Part shown: positions 29,111 to 40,141 of the stretch, in pieces
Position numbering within the stretch: position 1 is the stretch's first letter
Layout: each line of letters begins with the position of its first letter
Assembly (NCBI GenBank): GCA_027488975.1
Contig: JAIYAQ010000029.1
Coordinates: 79,007 to 143,006, forward strand
Direction of reading: 5' to 3'
DNA: 64,000 nt
Origin: Cyanobium sp. E1_MAG_00006
GTDB lineage: Bacteria; Cyanobacteriota; Cyanobacteriia; PCC-6307; Cyanobiaceae
Notes under the pieces: generated by a model
The model's database searches: none
Told to the model about the DNA's origin: nothing
What the model saw: the letters and a program-made list of their open reading frames with translations, nothing else
Position numbers and translations under genes: made by a program

Positions 29111-30076
29111 ATGGCCGCTTCCCAACTGCGCATCGCCTCCCGCCGCAGCCAGCTGGCCATGGTGCAGACCCACTGGGTGCGCGATGAGCTGGTCAAGGCG
29201 CACCCAGGCCTGGAGATCAGCATCGAGGCCATGGCCACCCAGGGCGACAAGATCCTCGATGTGGCGCTGGCCAAGATCGGCGACAAGGGCCTGTTCACCA
29301 AGGAACTGGAGGCTCAGATGCTGGTGGATCGGGCCGATATCGCCGTCCACAGCCTCAAGGACCTGCCTACCAACCTGCCCGAGGGGCTGATGCTCGGCTG
29401 CGTCACCGAGCGGGAAGACCCGGCCGATGCCCTGGTGGTGCATGCGAAGCACAAGGACAAGACCCTCGCCACCTTGCCGGAGGGCGCCGTGGTGGGCACC
29501 AGCTCCCTGCGCCGCCTGGCCCAGCTGCGCCACCACTACCCGCACCTCACCTTCAAGGATGTGCGCGGCAACGTGATCACCCGCCTGGAGAAGCTGGATT
29601 CCGGCGAGTTCGACTGTCTGATCCTGGCGGCCGCTGGCCTGGGCCGCCTCGGCCTGGGCGAGCGCATCCACGAGCTGATCGATCCCTCCATCTCCCTGCA
29701 CGCCGTGGGCCAGGGCGCCCTGGGCATCGAGTGCCGTGAGGGCGATGCCACCGTGCTGGAGCAGATCAAGGTGTTGGAGCACCTGCCCACCGCCCGCCGC
29801 TGCCTGGCGGAGCGGGCGTTCCTGCGGGAGCTGGAGGGCGGTTGCCAGGTGCCGATCGGCGTGAACACCCGCTTCGAGGGCGAGGGTGATGCGGCCGAAC
29901 TGGTGCTCACCGGCATGGTGGCCAGCCTCGACGGCCAGCGTTTGATCCGCGATGAGGCGCGCGGCCCGCAACACGACCCCGAGCCGATCGGCATCGCTCT
30001 AGCCCACATGCTCAAGCAGCAGGGTGCAGGGGAGATCCTGGAGGAGATCTTTGCAAGCGTCCGGCCCGAGGCCTGA
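29111..30076 (+). CDS. hemC: Hydroxymethylbilane synthase (porphobilinogen deaminase)
   Basis: Joins four porphobilinogen units into hydroxymethylbilane for haem and chlorophyll. The 321-residue protein opens '[18 protein letters not shown]', has 'VHSLKDLP' with the catalytic Asp region, '[12 protein letters not shown]', and the dipyrromethane-cofactor Cys in '[10 protein letters not shown]' near residue 245. All key residues are intact. About 160 bases without a gene precede it and should hold its promoter. A second tetrapyrrole gene, hemE, lies at 57-58 kb but is not linked. Confidence 0.97.
   Translation: MAASQLRIASRRSQLAMVQTHWVRDELVKAHPGLEISIEAMATQGDKILDVALAKIGDKGLFTKELEAQMLVDRADIAVHSLKDLPTNLPEGLMLGCVTEREDPADALVVHAKHKDKTLATLPEGAVVGTSSLRRLAQLRHHYPHLTFKDVRGNVITRLEKLDSGEFDCLILAAAGLGRLGLGERIHELIDPSISLHAVGQGALGIECREGDATVLEQIKVLEHLPTARRCLAERAFLRELEGGCQVPIGVNTRFEGEGDAAELVLTGMVASLDGQRLIRDEARGPQHDPEPIGIALAHMLKQQGAGEILEEIFASVRPEA
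30040..30046 (+). promoter_or_regulatory. Ribosome binding site deciding the ClC start
   Basis: GGAGGAG lies four bases before an in-frame TTG at 30051, inside the 3' end of hemC. No comparable site precedes the GTG at 30024 used by the ORF track. This favours a TTG start and a 26-base overlap with hemC. Confidence 0.55.
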
Positions 30077-32093
30077 TCTCACTCCGCGCGGTTCCGCGGC
30101 GGCGCCAGCAACCGGCCCGACCGAGACGGGCGCGTCCAGTGAAGCCGGCGAAGCCAGGCCCCTGCCGTTTCAGTGGAGCCTGCTGGCCTGGGCTGCCCTG
30201 GTGGGGGTGCTCACCGGCCTGGCCGTGGTGGGCTTTCACGAGCTGCTCGGTTTCATCAACAACGTGCTTTTCGGGCCGGTGGTGGCCGGCCTGCTCGACC
30301 TGGTGGGTCAGGCGCAGCCCGAGCCACCGCCGCTGGAGCTGCCGCCCCCCGCAGCGGACACCGGCACGCCGTTGAAGGCACTGCTGCAGCTTGGTCTGGG
30401 CGGGCTTGGTTTTCTGCCCTCACCGCCGGCTCCACCGGAACCGCTGCCCCTGCCCGAGCCGGGCCTACCGCTCTGGCTCGAATCCTGGCCGGTCGTGCTG
30501 GTGCCGCTGCTCGGCGGTCTGGCGGTGGGTGCACTGCGCAGCCTGGCCCGCGATCTCGGGCCGAGCCTGCCCAGCCTGATGGCCATGGCCGAGGGGGCCA
30601 TGGCGGCGGCACCACGCCTGCCGCTGGTGCGTCTTGTGGCGGCTTCCCTGAGCCTTGGCAGTGGTGCCTCGCTCGGGCCGGAGGGCCCGAGCGTGGAGAG
30701 CGGCGGCAATATCGGCCTCTGGGTGGGCACCCGCGGTGGCTTGTCGCCCCAGTCGCAGAAGGCGCTGGTGGCGGCAGGTGTGGCGGCGGGCCTGGCGGCC
30801 GGCTTCAAGGCGCCGATCGCCGGCGTCTTCTTCGCCTTTGAGGGCAGCTACAGCACGATCCCCGGCCGTCCCAGCGTGCGGGCGGTGCTGGTGGCGGCGG
30901 TCGCTTCCGAGCTGGTCACCCAGCTGTTTCTCGGTGATGAGCCGATCTTCCGTCTGCCGGCCTACGAGGTGCGCTCCCTCTGGGAGCTGCCGCTCTATCT
31001 GGGCTTGGGTCTGCTGGCCAGTCTGCTGTCTCTGGCTCTGGTCACGCTCCTGTCGGCCGGCCGCAGCGGGCCGGTGCAGCGTGCCCTCAGCCGTGTGCCG
31101 ACCTGGCTGCTCACCGGACTCGGTGGCCTGGCGGTGGGGCTGATGGCTCTCGGCTTTCCGGAGGTGCTGGGGGTCGGTTACGACACCATCGAAGCCCTGC
31201 TGGGGAGCGACGGCGGCATCGCCCTGGTCACCCTGCTGGGCCTGCTGGTCGTGAAGCTGCTGGCAACCGGCATCAGCAGCGCGACCGGCTTTGTGGGTGG
31301 CGGCTTCGCGCCCTCGCTGTTCCTCGGGGCGGTGCTGGGCAGCGTCTACGGCCAGGTGCTGGGGGATGGCGGCCTGCACCTGCCGGTGGCTGAACCTCCC
31401 GCCTACGCGATGGTCGGCATGGCGGCGGTGCTGGCGGGCAGTGCCCGGGCGCCGCTGACGGCCCTGCTGCTGCTGTTCGAACTTACCCACGACATCCGCA
31501 TCGTGCTGCCGCTGATGGCGGCGGCCGGCCTGAGCGCCGCCCTTGTGGAGCGCTGGCAGGGCCTGGCTGATCCCGGCCTGCTGGGGCCGGATCTGATCGA
31601 GGAGCAGCGTCGTAACCGCCTGGCTTCGGTTCCGGTGCTGGAGGCGCTTGAACAGGAATCGCCCCTGGTGCTGCCGGCCTCCACGCCCGCCGCCACGGCC
31701 CTCAAGCTGCTGCTGGCGGCCCATGGCCACTGCCTGATGGTGGAGGAGGACAACTGGGTGCTGGGTCTGGTGAGCCTGGAAGACCTGCAGCGGCCGATCT
31801 CGGCCGGATCACCGCAGCGCCCCCTGCGGGAGTGTCGCCGTTCCGATCTGCTCTGGCTCACCACCGAGGCCAATCTTTCCCAGCTGGAGGATCAGCTGCG
31901 GCCGAACGGCCTGCGTCAGGTGCCGGTGTTCCGCCTGGAGGATCCCGCCCTGCCGAAGCTGCCGGTGGGGCCGCCCAGTGGCGGGCTGCCGGTGGCGGCC
32001 CTGCAGGGTCTGGCCAGCCGCGATGGCATGGCACGGGCCCTGGCCCGGCTGGCCACCTCGAGCCTTCTCTCTCCGGCTGGATCTACGGCTTGA
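30051..32093 (+). CDS. ClC-family chloride channel/antiporter with C-terminal CBS-like region
   Basis: A 680-residue membrane protein. Pore motifs are visible: '[17 protein letters not shown]' (the gating Glu is kept; the usual GREGP Arg is Pro), '[14 protein letters not shown]', and '[18 protein letters not shown]' near the third selectivity region. After the last helix a ~170-residue tail reads like a CBS-type regulatory pair ('[22 protein letters not shown]', '[12 protein letters not shown]'). The gating Glu suggests a Cl-/H+ exchanger rather than a plain channel. An unusual ~60-residue Pro-rich loop ([14 protein letters not shown] ...) follows the first helix. Its 3' end overlaps the convergent L,D-transpeptidase gene by 11 bases. 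Confidence 0.9.
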   Translation: MQASGPRPDLTPRGSAAAPATGPTETGASSEAGEARPLPFQWSLLAWAALVGVLTGLAVVGFHELLGFINNVLFGPVVAGLLDLVGQAQPEPPPLELPPPAADTGTPLKALLQLGLGGLGFLPSPPAPPEPLPLPEPGLPLWLESWPVVLVPLLGGLAVGALRSLARDLGPSLPSLMAMAEGAMAAAPRLPLVRLVAASLSLGSGASLGPEGPSVESGGNIGLWVGTRGGLSPQSQKALVAAGVAAGLAAGFKAPIAGVFFAFEGSYSTIPGRPSVRAVLVAAVASELVTQLFLGDEPIFRLPAYEVRSLWELPLYLGLGLLASLLSLALVTLLSAGRSGPVQRALSRVPTWLLTGLGGLAVGLMALGFPEVLGVGYDTIEALLGSDGGIALVTLLGLLVVKLLATGISSATGFVGGGFAPSLFLGAVLGSVYGQVLGDGGLHLPVAEPPAYAMVGMAAVLAGSARAPLTALLLLFELTHDIRIVLPLMAAAGLSAALVERWQGLADPGLLGPDLIEEQRRNRLASVPVLEALEQESPLVLPASTPAATALKLLLAAHGHCLMVEEDNWVLGLVSLEDLQRPISAGSPQRPLRECRRSDLLWLTTEANLSQLEDQLRPNGLRQVPVFRLEDPALPKLPVGPPSGGLPVAALQGLASRDGMARALARLATSSLLSPAGSTA

Positions 32094-32628
32094 TGACCAC
32101 CGGCGTGCCGATCTCGACGGCCGCGAACAGCTTGTCGATGTGTTCGTCGCGCATGCGCACGCAGCCCTGGCTGACGGCGGCGCGGGCATCCACCCACCAG
32201 GGCCAGGGGGTGCCATGGATACCGAACACGTCGGGCCCCTTGCTGTGGAAGCCGATCCAGCGGTAGCCGAGTGGGCCGACACCCTTCACCTTGCCGGTTG
32301 AGGTGCTCTGGTACACGGGGTTGAGCACCTTGGTCTGCACCTTGAAGCGCCCCACCGGCGTGGGGGTTGCCGGCGCACCGATCACCACCGGCCAGCGGTT
32401 CACCGTTTTGCCGTCGCGCACCAGGGCGATCTCCCGTTGGCTGAGATCCAGCAGGATCTCGGTGTTCAGGCTGACGGGGCTGACCGCCGCAGTTGCAGGG
32501 GCCGTCGCCGCCGGGCTCAGGGTCGGGGCCGTGGCCTGCGGCTGGGCCCGGGTGGCATCCGCGGCGATCAGGGCCTGGAACAGCAAACCAGCGGCCAGCA
32601 GAGCGGTTGTGCGGCGGCAACGCGGCAT
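32083..32628 (-). CDS. L,D-transpeptidase (YkuD domain), secreted
   Basis: A 181-residue periplasmic enzyme that forms 3-3 cross-links or attaches proteins in peptidoglycan. A signal peptide (ALLAAGLLFQALIAADATRAQ) is followed by an Ala/Pro/Thr linker and the YkuD domain, with 'WPVVIGAPATPTPVGRF' and the catalytic 'HGTPWPWW' and 'SQGCVRMRDEHIDKLF' (His and Cys). The ATG at 32628 (MPRCRRTTALL) starts a proper signal peptide; the longer ORF-track start crosses the upstream terminator. Confidence 0.92.
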   Translation of the reverse strand: MPRCRRTTALLAAGLLFQALIAADATRAQPQATAPTLSPAATAPATAAVSPVSLNTEILLDLSQREIALVRDGKTVNRWPVVIGAPATPTPVGRFKVQTKVLNPVYQSTSTGKVKGVGPLGYRWIGFHSKGPDVFGIHGTPWPWWVDARAAVSQGCVRMRDEHIDKLFAAVEIGTPVVIKP

Positions 32629-32654
32629 GAGAGAGGCAGGCAACTGGCACACAC

Positions 32655-32684
32655 TAAAAAACCGGGCTGCCTCTGACAGCCCGG
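32655..32684 (-). terminator. Intrinsic terminator after second pyrophosphatase gene
   Basis: On the minus strand, CCGGGCTG and CAGCCCGG pair perfectly (8 bp) around a 7-base loop and are followed by TTTTTT. It lies about 50 bases past the ppa stop and just before the L,D-transpeptidase start, so it separates the two transcription units. Confidence 0.9.
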
Positions 32685-32735
32685 CGGGTGGGATCGCGTG
32701 GTGAGATCCCGCTGTGGACTCTGCTGCCGCCGCCC

Positions 32736-33323
32736 TCAGTTCACCAGCTTGGGATCGATGGTTTCGAGGTAGCGCTGCTCGCACTCCTTGATGATCGTCA
32801 CGGCTTCGGCGGTGTCGAAGAAGCCGTTGACGCGGCAGGTGCCGGGCTTCTTGAGGTCCTTGTAGTGCTCCCAGTAGTACTGGGTTTCCTTGAGCCAGTG
32901 CTCACCCAGCTGGGTGTAGCTGGTGATGTGATCCATACGCTTGTCGTCGGCCAGCACAGCGATCACCTTGTCGTCCACCTCGCCGCCGTCGTCGAATTTC
33001 ATGATGCCGATGATGCGCGCCTCCACCAGCGAGCCCGGCACCAGCGGTTCAGTCACGCCGACGATCTCGATGTCGAGCGGGTCGCCGTCTTCGTCCCATG
33101 TGCGGGGGATGCAGCCGTAGGCGAAGGGATAGGCCAGCGAGGAGTAGCCGACCCGATCCAGCTTGAGTTGGCCGGTCTCGGTGATCAGCTCGTATTTGTT
33201 GATCGTGTTGCTGTTGAGCTCCACGATCGCGTTGAGCCGCAGCTCGGCCTCATCGGCGAAGGCGGGCAGCACGTGCAGCAGGTTGAGCATCGTGCGGCTC
33301 GGGGCGTGGTCGATGTTCGCCAT
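32736..33323 (-). CDS. ppa: Family I inorganic pyrophosphatase, second copy
   Basis: A 195-residue soluble pyrophosphatase with the complete catalytic signature 'DEDGDPLDIEIVG' (D-x-D-P-x-D), plus 'NKYELITETGQ' and 'YPFAYGCIPRTWDED'. It is longer than the 172-residue copy at 9.4-9.9 kb and differs in sequence throughout, so the two are old paralogues rather than a recent duplication. It has its own intrinsic terminator. If the other copy is impaired by its Asp-to-Ala change, this is probably the main cytoplasmic enzyme. Confidence 0.92.
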   Translation of the reverse strand: MANIDHAPSRTMLNLLHVLPAFADEAELRLNAIVELNSNTINKYELITETGQLKLDRVGYSSLAYPFAYGCIPRTWDEDGDPLDIEIVGVTEPLVPGSLVEARIIGIMKFDDGGEVDDKVIAVLADDKRMDHITSYTQLGEHWLKETQYYWEHYKDLKKPGTCRVNGFFDTAEAVTIIKECEQRYLETIDPKLVN

Positions 33324-33416
33324 GGGCGCGGGCGGAGCAAAAGCTGGGCGGCATCCTACGGAGCGTCTGGAGCAGTTCCTTCCGGTGGCGAGGCGCTCCA
33401 GCCGGGCAGACTTGGT

Positions 33417-34979
33417 TCAGCTCCTGGCGGAGAGCTCATCCACCTTCGTCCGCAGGTAGGAGAGGAAGGGCTGGGCGCTGAGGGGGCGGCCCGAGACTGT
33501 CTTGACGAGCTCTTCGGCGTTGACCGATCGGCCGAGGGGCCACACGGTCTTGCCGAGCCAGGCCTGGAGCTTGAGCTCGTCTCCGGAGTTGATCAGCGCC
33601 TCGATGGAGCCATTGGTTTGCTCAAACGTTTCTGAGATCTGAGCGCTGATCAGGTGTCCAAGGGCGTAAGAGGGGAAATACCCCAGGAGTCCTTCTGCCC
33701 AATGGATGTCCTGCAGGCACCCCTCCGAGTCAGTCTGCGGCTGGATTCCTAGCAGCTCCCCCATCCGCTGGTTCCACTGCAGGGGTAGGTCGTCCACCGG
33801 CATGTCCTGCTCCAGCAGGGCCAGCTCCAACTCGAAGCGCAGCACGATGTGCAGGCAGTAGCTGAGCTCGTCGGCCTCCACCCGGATCAGGCCGGGCCGC
33901 AGGGGATTGAGGGCGCGCCAGAACCCGAAGGCACCGCCCCATGGATCGCCGCTGGTCCGCCCGCTCGTCGGCCCGCTGATCGGCCCGCTGCCCAGATCGG
34001 CGCAGAAGCGGGCATGCCAGCGCTCGGCGAAGGCGCGGCTGCGGGCCACGCGGCACTCCCAGAACAACGACTGCGACTCGTGCACCCCCATTGAGGTGGC
34101 CTCACCCAGGGGCCAGGGGAAGTAGTGGTCGTCGGTGCGGGGCAGGCCCTGTTCGTAGAGGGAATGGCCCCACTCATGGGCCGTGGCCAGGAAGGCCGAG
34201 AGCGGCTGGCCCGGCACCACCCGGGTGGTGATGCGGAAGTCCTGAGGGCCAACGGTGCAGGAGAAAGGATGGGCGGATCGGGAGCGCTGGCAGCGGCTGG
34301 CGTCGTAGCCCCAGCTGTCCAGGAGGTCGCTGCAGAGTTGCTCCTGCAGGGCCTCGGGCAGATCGATGGCAGGGGGCTTGGGGGTGGGCGTGGCAGCAAC
34401 CCGCTCCAGCAGCGCCGGCAGCTCTTCCTTGAGCGGCACGAACAGCTCCTCGAGCCGGGCCTTGCTCACGTCGGGCTCGAACGGCTGGGCCAGGATTTCC
34501 CAGGGGCTGCGCGACACCGGTTCGGCAGCGGCGAGCTGGCTGGCCTGCTGGCGGCGCAGGGCGATCAGCTCCTTGAGTGCGGGGGCGAAGGCGGCGAAAT
34601 CGTTGCGCGAGCGGGCGTCCTGCCAGACGGCATTGCCGCGCGACTGGGCCTTCGCCAGGGCGCTCACCAGGGCCGGATCGAGGCAGCGCTGGCGCTCCAG
34701 GTCCAGCCGCAGCAGCTGGAGGTTGCGACGCCGCTCAGGTGGTGCATCAGGCCCGAGCTCATCCTCGGCCGCTGCCACCAGCTCGCCGTAGTTCGCACTG
34801 CTCTGGCGCTCGTGCAACTGGCCTGCCAGCAGAGCCAGCTGCTCACCCCGCCAGGCCGCACCGGCGGCCGGCATCACCGTGTTCTGGTCGTAGTAGAGGG
34901 TGCTGCTGATCGAGCCCAGCAGGCGGGTGTGGTGCAGGTGCTGGTGCAGCCGATCGAGGGCGGATCCCGAAACTGCCAT
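33417..34979 (-). CDS. M32-family (Taq) metallocarboxypeptidase
   Basis: A 520-residue zinc carboxypeptidase. The metal-binding 'ATAHEWGHSLYEQGL' (HExxH) is followed at the usual distance by 'GVHESQSLFWE', whose Glu is the third ligand. Further M32 features are 'DQNTVMPAAGAAWRGEQL' at the N-terminus and 'YALGHLISAQISETF' near the end. A short Gly/Pro/Ser/Thr repeat ('GSGPISGPTSGRTSGDPWG') interrupts the sequence near residue 345 and is not a family feature. The enzyme removes C-terminal residues from peptides in the cytoplasm. Confidence 0.95.
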   Translation of the reverse strand: MAVSGSALDRLHQHLHHTRLLGSISSTLYYDQNTVMPAAGAAWRGEQLALLAGQLHERQSSANYGELVAAAEDELGPDAPPERRRNLQLLRLDLERQRCLDPALVSALAKAQSRGNAVWQDARSRNDFAAFAPALKELIALRRQQASQLAAAEPVSRSPWEILAQPFEPDVSKARLEELFVPLKEELPALLERVAATPTPKPPAIDLPEALQEQLCSDLLDSWGYDASRCQRSRSAHPFSCTVGPQDFRITTRVVPGQPLSAFLATAHEWGHSLYEQGLPRTDDHYFPWPLGEATSMGVHESQSLFWECRVARSRAFAERWHARFCADLGSGPISGPTSGRTSGDPWGGAFGFWRALNPLRPGLIRVEADELSYCLHIVLRFELELALLEQDMPVDDLPLQWNQRMGELLGIQPQTDSEGCLQDIHWAEGLLGYFPSYALGHLISAQISETFEQTNGSIEALINSGDELKLQAWLGKTVWPLGRSVNAEELVKTVSGRPLSAQPFLSYLRTKVDELSARS

Positions 34980-35024
34980 GGGGCCGGAGCAGCGATGGGG
35001 TCAGCATGCCGCCCCAGCCCTGGA

Positions 35025-35237
35025 TCAGGCGCTCAGCCTGGCGGCGTTGCGGCCTGAGTTCTTCACGGCATAGAGCGCGGCATCGGCGCGATCAAACCAC
35101 TCCTCCAGGCTCTCGTGGGCACGAAGCTCTGGTAGACCATCCCGGGGTGAGGGGTTGGGCAGGCGCTGCAGGCTCATGCCACGGTCGCCGCCGCGGTGAC
35201 GCTGGGGCCGGAACGTTTCCAAATCAGGTCGTTCCAT
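35025..35237 (-). pseudogene. Remnant of a GGDEF-domain (diguanylate cyclase) gene
   Basis: The frame ends with 'EEWFDRADAALYAVKNSGRNAARL', the clear C-terminal helix of a GGDEF domain (…RADxALYxAKxxGRN…). The catalytic GGDEF loop and most of the domain are absent. A possible preceding strand ('VTAAATVA') is in a different frame just upstream, ending in a stop, so at least one frameshift and a large deletion are needed. It is a dead fragment between the carboxypeptidase gene and the kdp operon. Confidence 0.7.
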
Positions 35238-35296
35238 CCGGGAGGCCTCCCTTCGTCAGCCTCCACAGCGTGGTCGAGCAACAGCGCCCGCATCAG

Positions 35297-35497
35297 ACAG
35301 ATGCGGGAGGAGGACGTTGTCTCGCAGCCGCTGGCCGCTACCCCGCCTTTGATGCGGTGCTTCTGGCGCGGTTCATCGGCGTCTCTCTCCCTTCCTTGCG
35401 GCCCTGGCGGCGTGGCCGCACGGTCTGCCAGACCCGCCACTGGTTCCGCCACCAGGCCGGGGTGATCAGCAACGGTTGCCAGGTGCTGCACTACTGA
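35297..35497 (+). pseudogene. Possible C-terminal fragment of an unknown gene
   Basis: In the frame ending at 35497 the translation 'DAVLLARFIGVSLPSLRPWRR' and 'TVCQTRHWFRHQAGVISNG' reads like protein, while sequence further upstream in the same frame does not. No start codon or family was recognised. Together with the opposite-strand GGDEF remnant it makes 34,980-35,618 a graveyard region. It may also be a non-coding GC-rich stretch; the call is weak. Confidence 0.25.
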
Positions 35498-35618
35498 GTG
35501 GCCGAGTCATCCATCGCCAATGGAGCCCGATGGGGACGTTGTCTATGTCATTTGGCAGTTGCGCCCGCAGAGGCAATGCGCCGAGGCTGAGCTGGTTGGA
35601 ACCGTTTCGTACGCCCGC

Positions 35619-37289
35619 ATGCTCCCTTGGCTCCTGGCCGCCGTCGCCCTGGCGGCGGTCGTGCTCATGGCTCCTTTGCTGGGGCGACATCTGTTTGAAG
35701 TGTTTGATGGGAGGCCCCAACCCGCCTGGGATCGCTGGCTGAATCCCATCGAGGACGCTCTGCTGCGCTGGATCGGGGATGCCGGCCGCAGTGCTGAATC
35801 CGCCGCCGGTTACCTGGCGCCGCTGCTGATCAGTAATGCGTTGTTTGCCCTGCCGCCCCTGGGGCTGCTGCTGCTGCAGCCGGGCTGGCTCAACCCCCAG
35901 GGATTTGGGGGGCTGCGCTGGGATCTGGCGCTGCACACCACCATCTCCTTCCTTACCAACGCCGATCAGCAGCATCTGATCCCCGAGCAGAGCCTGGGGA
36001 ACCTGGCCCAGCTGGGGGCCATGCAGTTCCTGATGTTCGTCTCGGCGGGCACTGGGCTGGCGGTGGGCTTTGCCGTGATCCGCGGGCTCAGTGGCCGGCA
36101 GATCGGCAACTTCCACTGCGACCTGCTGCGCTCACTGACCCGGGTGCTGATCCCTGGCTCGCTGCTGCTCGCGCTGTTCCTGCTGGTTTGCGGCGTGCCG
36201 ATGACCCTGGCTCCGCCCTTGGAGATCTCCACCCTCGATGGGGGCAGGCAGCTGCTTCCCCGCGGACCGATCGCCCTGTTCGAGGCGATCAAGCAGCTGG
36301 GTGAGAACGGCGGCGGCTTCGTGGGCGCCAACTCAGCGCACCCCTACGAGAACCCCACCCTGCTCACCAACCTGGTGAGCACCTGGGCGATGCTGATCAT
36401 CCCGGCGGCCACGATCGATGCCTTCGGGCGGTTCGTGGGCAACCGGCGTCAGAGCAATCTGCTGCTGGCCCTGGTGTTCGGCTTGCTGCTGATCGGCGCC
36501 GTGGTGGCCATGGCAGCGGAGCAGGCCGGTAACCCTGTGCTCTCGAGCTGGCTCAGTGGGCCCAACCTGCAGGGCAAGGAGGTGCGTTTCGGAGCCCCAC
36601 TTACCGGGCTGTGGTCGGTGGTGACCACCGGCACCATGACCGGCGCGGTGAACGGGATGATCGATGCAACTATGCCGCCGACGATCCTCATCACCCTGTT
36701 TAATCTGTTTCTGCAGGTTGTATTCGGCGGCCAGGGCACTGGTGTTGCCTACCTGCTGGTGTTCGTTCTGCTGGCGGTGTTTCTCACCGGGCTGATGGTG
36801 GGGCGCACACCGGAATTCCTGGGCCGCAAGGTGGAGAAGGCCCAGGTGGTGTGGGCCAGCCTGATCCTGCTGATCCACCCGGTCTTCGTGCTGATTCCCG
36901 CCGCCCTCACCCTGGCCGGTGGTGACACGCTTGCAGGTATCAGCAATCCCGGCCCCCACGGCATCAGCCAGGTGGTGTACGAGTACGCCTCGGCGGCCGC
37001 CAACAATGGCAGCGGTCTGGAGGGCCTCGGCGACAACACACCCTGGTGGAACCTCACCACCAGCCTCAGTCTTCTGGGCGGCCGTTACCTGCCGATCGCG
37101 GCCCTGCTGGCCCTCGCCGATGGCATTCGCCGCAAGCCGGCCCTCGAGCCCAGCCCTGGCACCCTGCGCACCGACACCGCCCTGTTCACCGGAGTGACCG
37201 CTGTGGTGCTGGTGATTCTCGGTGCCCTCACCTTCTTCCCGGTGCTGGCCCTCGGGCCTATCGCGGAAGCCCTCACCCTTGTGGCCTGA
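35619..37289 (+). CDS. kdpA: K+-transporting ATPase subunit A (KdpA)
   Basis: Potassium-selective, SKT-channel-like subunit of the high-affinity Kdp pump. The 556-residue protein has ten or so membrane helices and the four selectivity loops: '[14 protein letters not shown]', '[14 protein letters not shown]', '[12 protein letters not shown]' and '[10 protein letters not shown]'. The first loop differs from the usual TNTNWQ/TNTNQQ type (TNADQQ). I chose the ATG at 35619 ([16 protein letters not shown]), which starts right at the first helix and gives the normal ~557 length; the ORF-track start adds 33 non-family residues. It opens a tightly packed kdpA-B-F-C-D operon. Confidence 0.95.
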   Translation: MLPWLLAAVALAAVVLMAPLLGRHLFEVFDGRPQPAWDRWLNPIEDALLRWIGDAGRSAESAAGYLAPLLISNALFALPPLGLLLLQPGWLNPQGFGGLRWDLALHTTISFLTNADQQHLIPEQSLGNLAQLGAMQFLMFVSAGTGLAVGFAVIRGLSGRQIGNFHCDLLRSLTRVLIPGSLLLALFLLVCGVPMTLAPPLEISTLDGGRQLLPRGPIALFEAIKQLGENGGGFVGANSAHPYENPTLLTNLVSTWAMLIIPAATIDAFGRFVGNRRQSNLLLALVFGLLLIGAVVAMAAEQAGNPVLSSWLSGPNLQGKEVRFGAPLTGLWSVVTTGTMTGAVNGMIDATMPPTILITLFNLFLQVVFGGQGTGVAYLLVFVLLAVFLTGLMVGRTPEFLGRKVEKAQVVWASLILLIHPVFVLIPAALTLAGGDTLAGISNPGPHGISQVVYEYASAAANNGSGLEGLGDNTPWWNLTTSLSLLGGRYLPIAALLALADGIRRKPALEPSPGTLRTDTALFTGVTAVVLVILGALTFFPVLALGPIAEALTLVA

Positions 37290-37290
37290 C

Positions 37291-39387
<2,097 letters not shown>

Positions 39388-39413
39388 CCCGCTCCTCCCT
39401 CCCAGAGAACTCC

Positions 39414-39602
39414 ATGCTCCGCGTTCTGAACGTCCGTTTCTGGCTGCCTCTGCTGCTCGTGGCCGGCACCCTGCTCATCGCCCCGCTGTTTCGCAGCAGC
39501 CAGCCGCCCCTTCAGAGCCACACCCTGGCCCTGCTGCTATGCGGCACCGCTGCCCTCTCGGCCTATCTGTTCGCCGTCATCGCCCAACCGGAGAAGTTCT
39601 GA
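39414..39602 (+). CDS. KdpF-like small membrane subunit (extended)
   Basis: A 62-residue protein with two hydrophobic segments (FWLPLLLVAGTLLIAPLF and LALLLCGTAALSAYLFAVI). It ends 'AYLFAVIAQPEKF', matching the C-terminus of KdpF subunits (…Y.LxxxxxPExF). E. coli KdpF is about 29 residues and its gene precedes kdpA; here the gene lies between kdpB and kdpC and carries an added N-terminal helix. A small gene in this position is known in Anabaena (called kdpG), which this may equal. Its stop overlaps the kdpC ATG (TGATG). Confidence 0.75.
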   Translation: MLRVLNVRFWLPLLLVAGTLLIAPLFRSSQPPLQSHTLALLLCGTAALSAYLFAVIAQPEKF

Positions 39603-40141
39603 TGTCGTTCACTGCCCAACTGCTCAGGGGGGTGCGCGTCACTCTCGTGCTCTGGCTGCTCACCGTGGTGGTGGTCACCCTGCCCATGCTCGGCCTGGCT
39701 CGGGTGGTCGCCCCCGATGCCGCCAGCGGCAGCGTGCTCCGCATCGGCGATCAGGTTGTGGGTTCCCGCCTCATCGGCCAACCCTTCAGCTCCGCGCGCT
39801 ACATGCAGGGCCGGCCGGCCGGCGGCGCCAACCTGGCACCCAGTAATCCTGAGCTGGCCAAGCGCGTGGCTGAGGCCGCCAGCCGCTGGGAGCTTGCCGG
39901 CGTGAGCCAACCCGCCTCGGATTTGCTGATGGATTCAGCCTCCGGCGTGGACCCTCACATCAGCCTGGCGGCGGCCCGTCAGCAGCTGCCGCGCCTGGCC
40001 CGCGAACGCCAGGTGCCCATTGCCGAACTCGAGCGGCTGCTGCGGCAGCACCAGGAAGGGCCTCTGCGCCTGCAGGCCATTGAGCCGGTGGTGAACGTGC
40101 TCACCTTCAACATGGCCCTCGACCGTCTGCGGCCCCGATGA
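39602..40141 (+). CDS. kdpC: K+-transporting ATPase subunit C (KdpC)
   Basis: Single-span subunit that stabilises the Kdp complex and raises ATP affinity. The 179-residue protein has one N-terminal helix (TLVLWLLTVVVVTLPMLGLA) and a periplasmic/cytoplasmic domain with the family motifs 'GSRLIGQPFSSARYMQGRP', 'SNPELAKRVAE', 'LLMDSASGVDPHISLAAA' and 'VNVLTFNMALD'. The ATG is fixed by the TGATG overlap with the KdpF-like gene; its stop overlaps the kdpD ATG by four bases. Confidence 0.95.
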   Translation: MSFTAQLLRGVRVTLVLWLLTVVVVTLPMLGLARVVAPDAASGSVLRIGDQVVGSRLIGQPFSSARYMQGRPAGGANLAPSNPELAKRVAEAASRWELAGVSQPASDLLMDSASGVDPHISLAAARQQLPRLARERQVPIAELERLLRQHQEGPLRLQAIEPVVNVLTFNMALDRLRPR

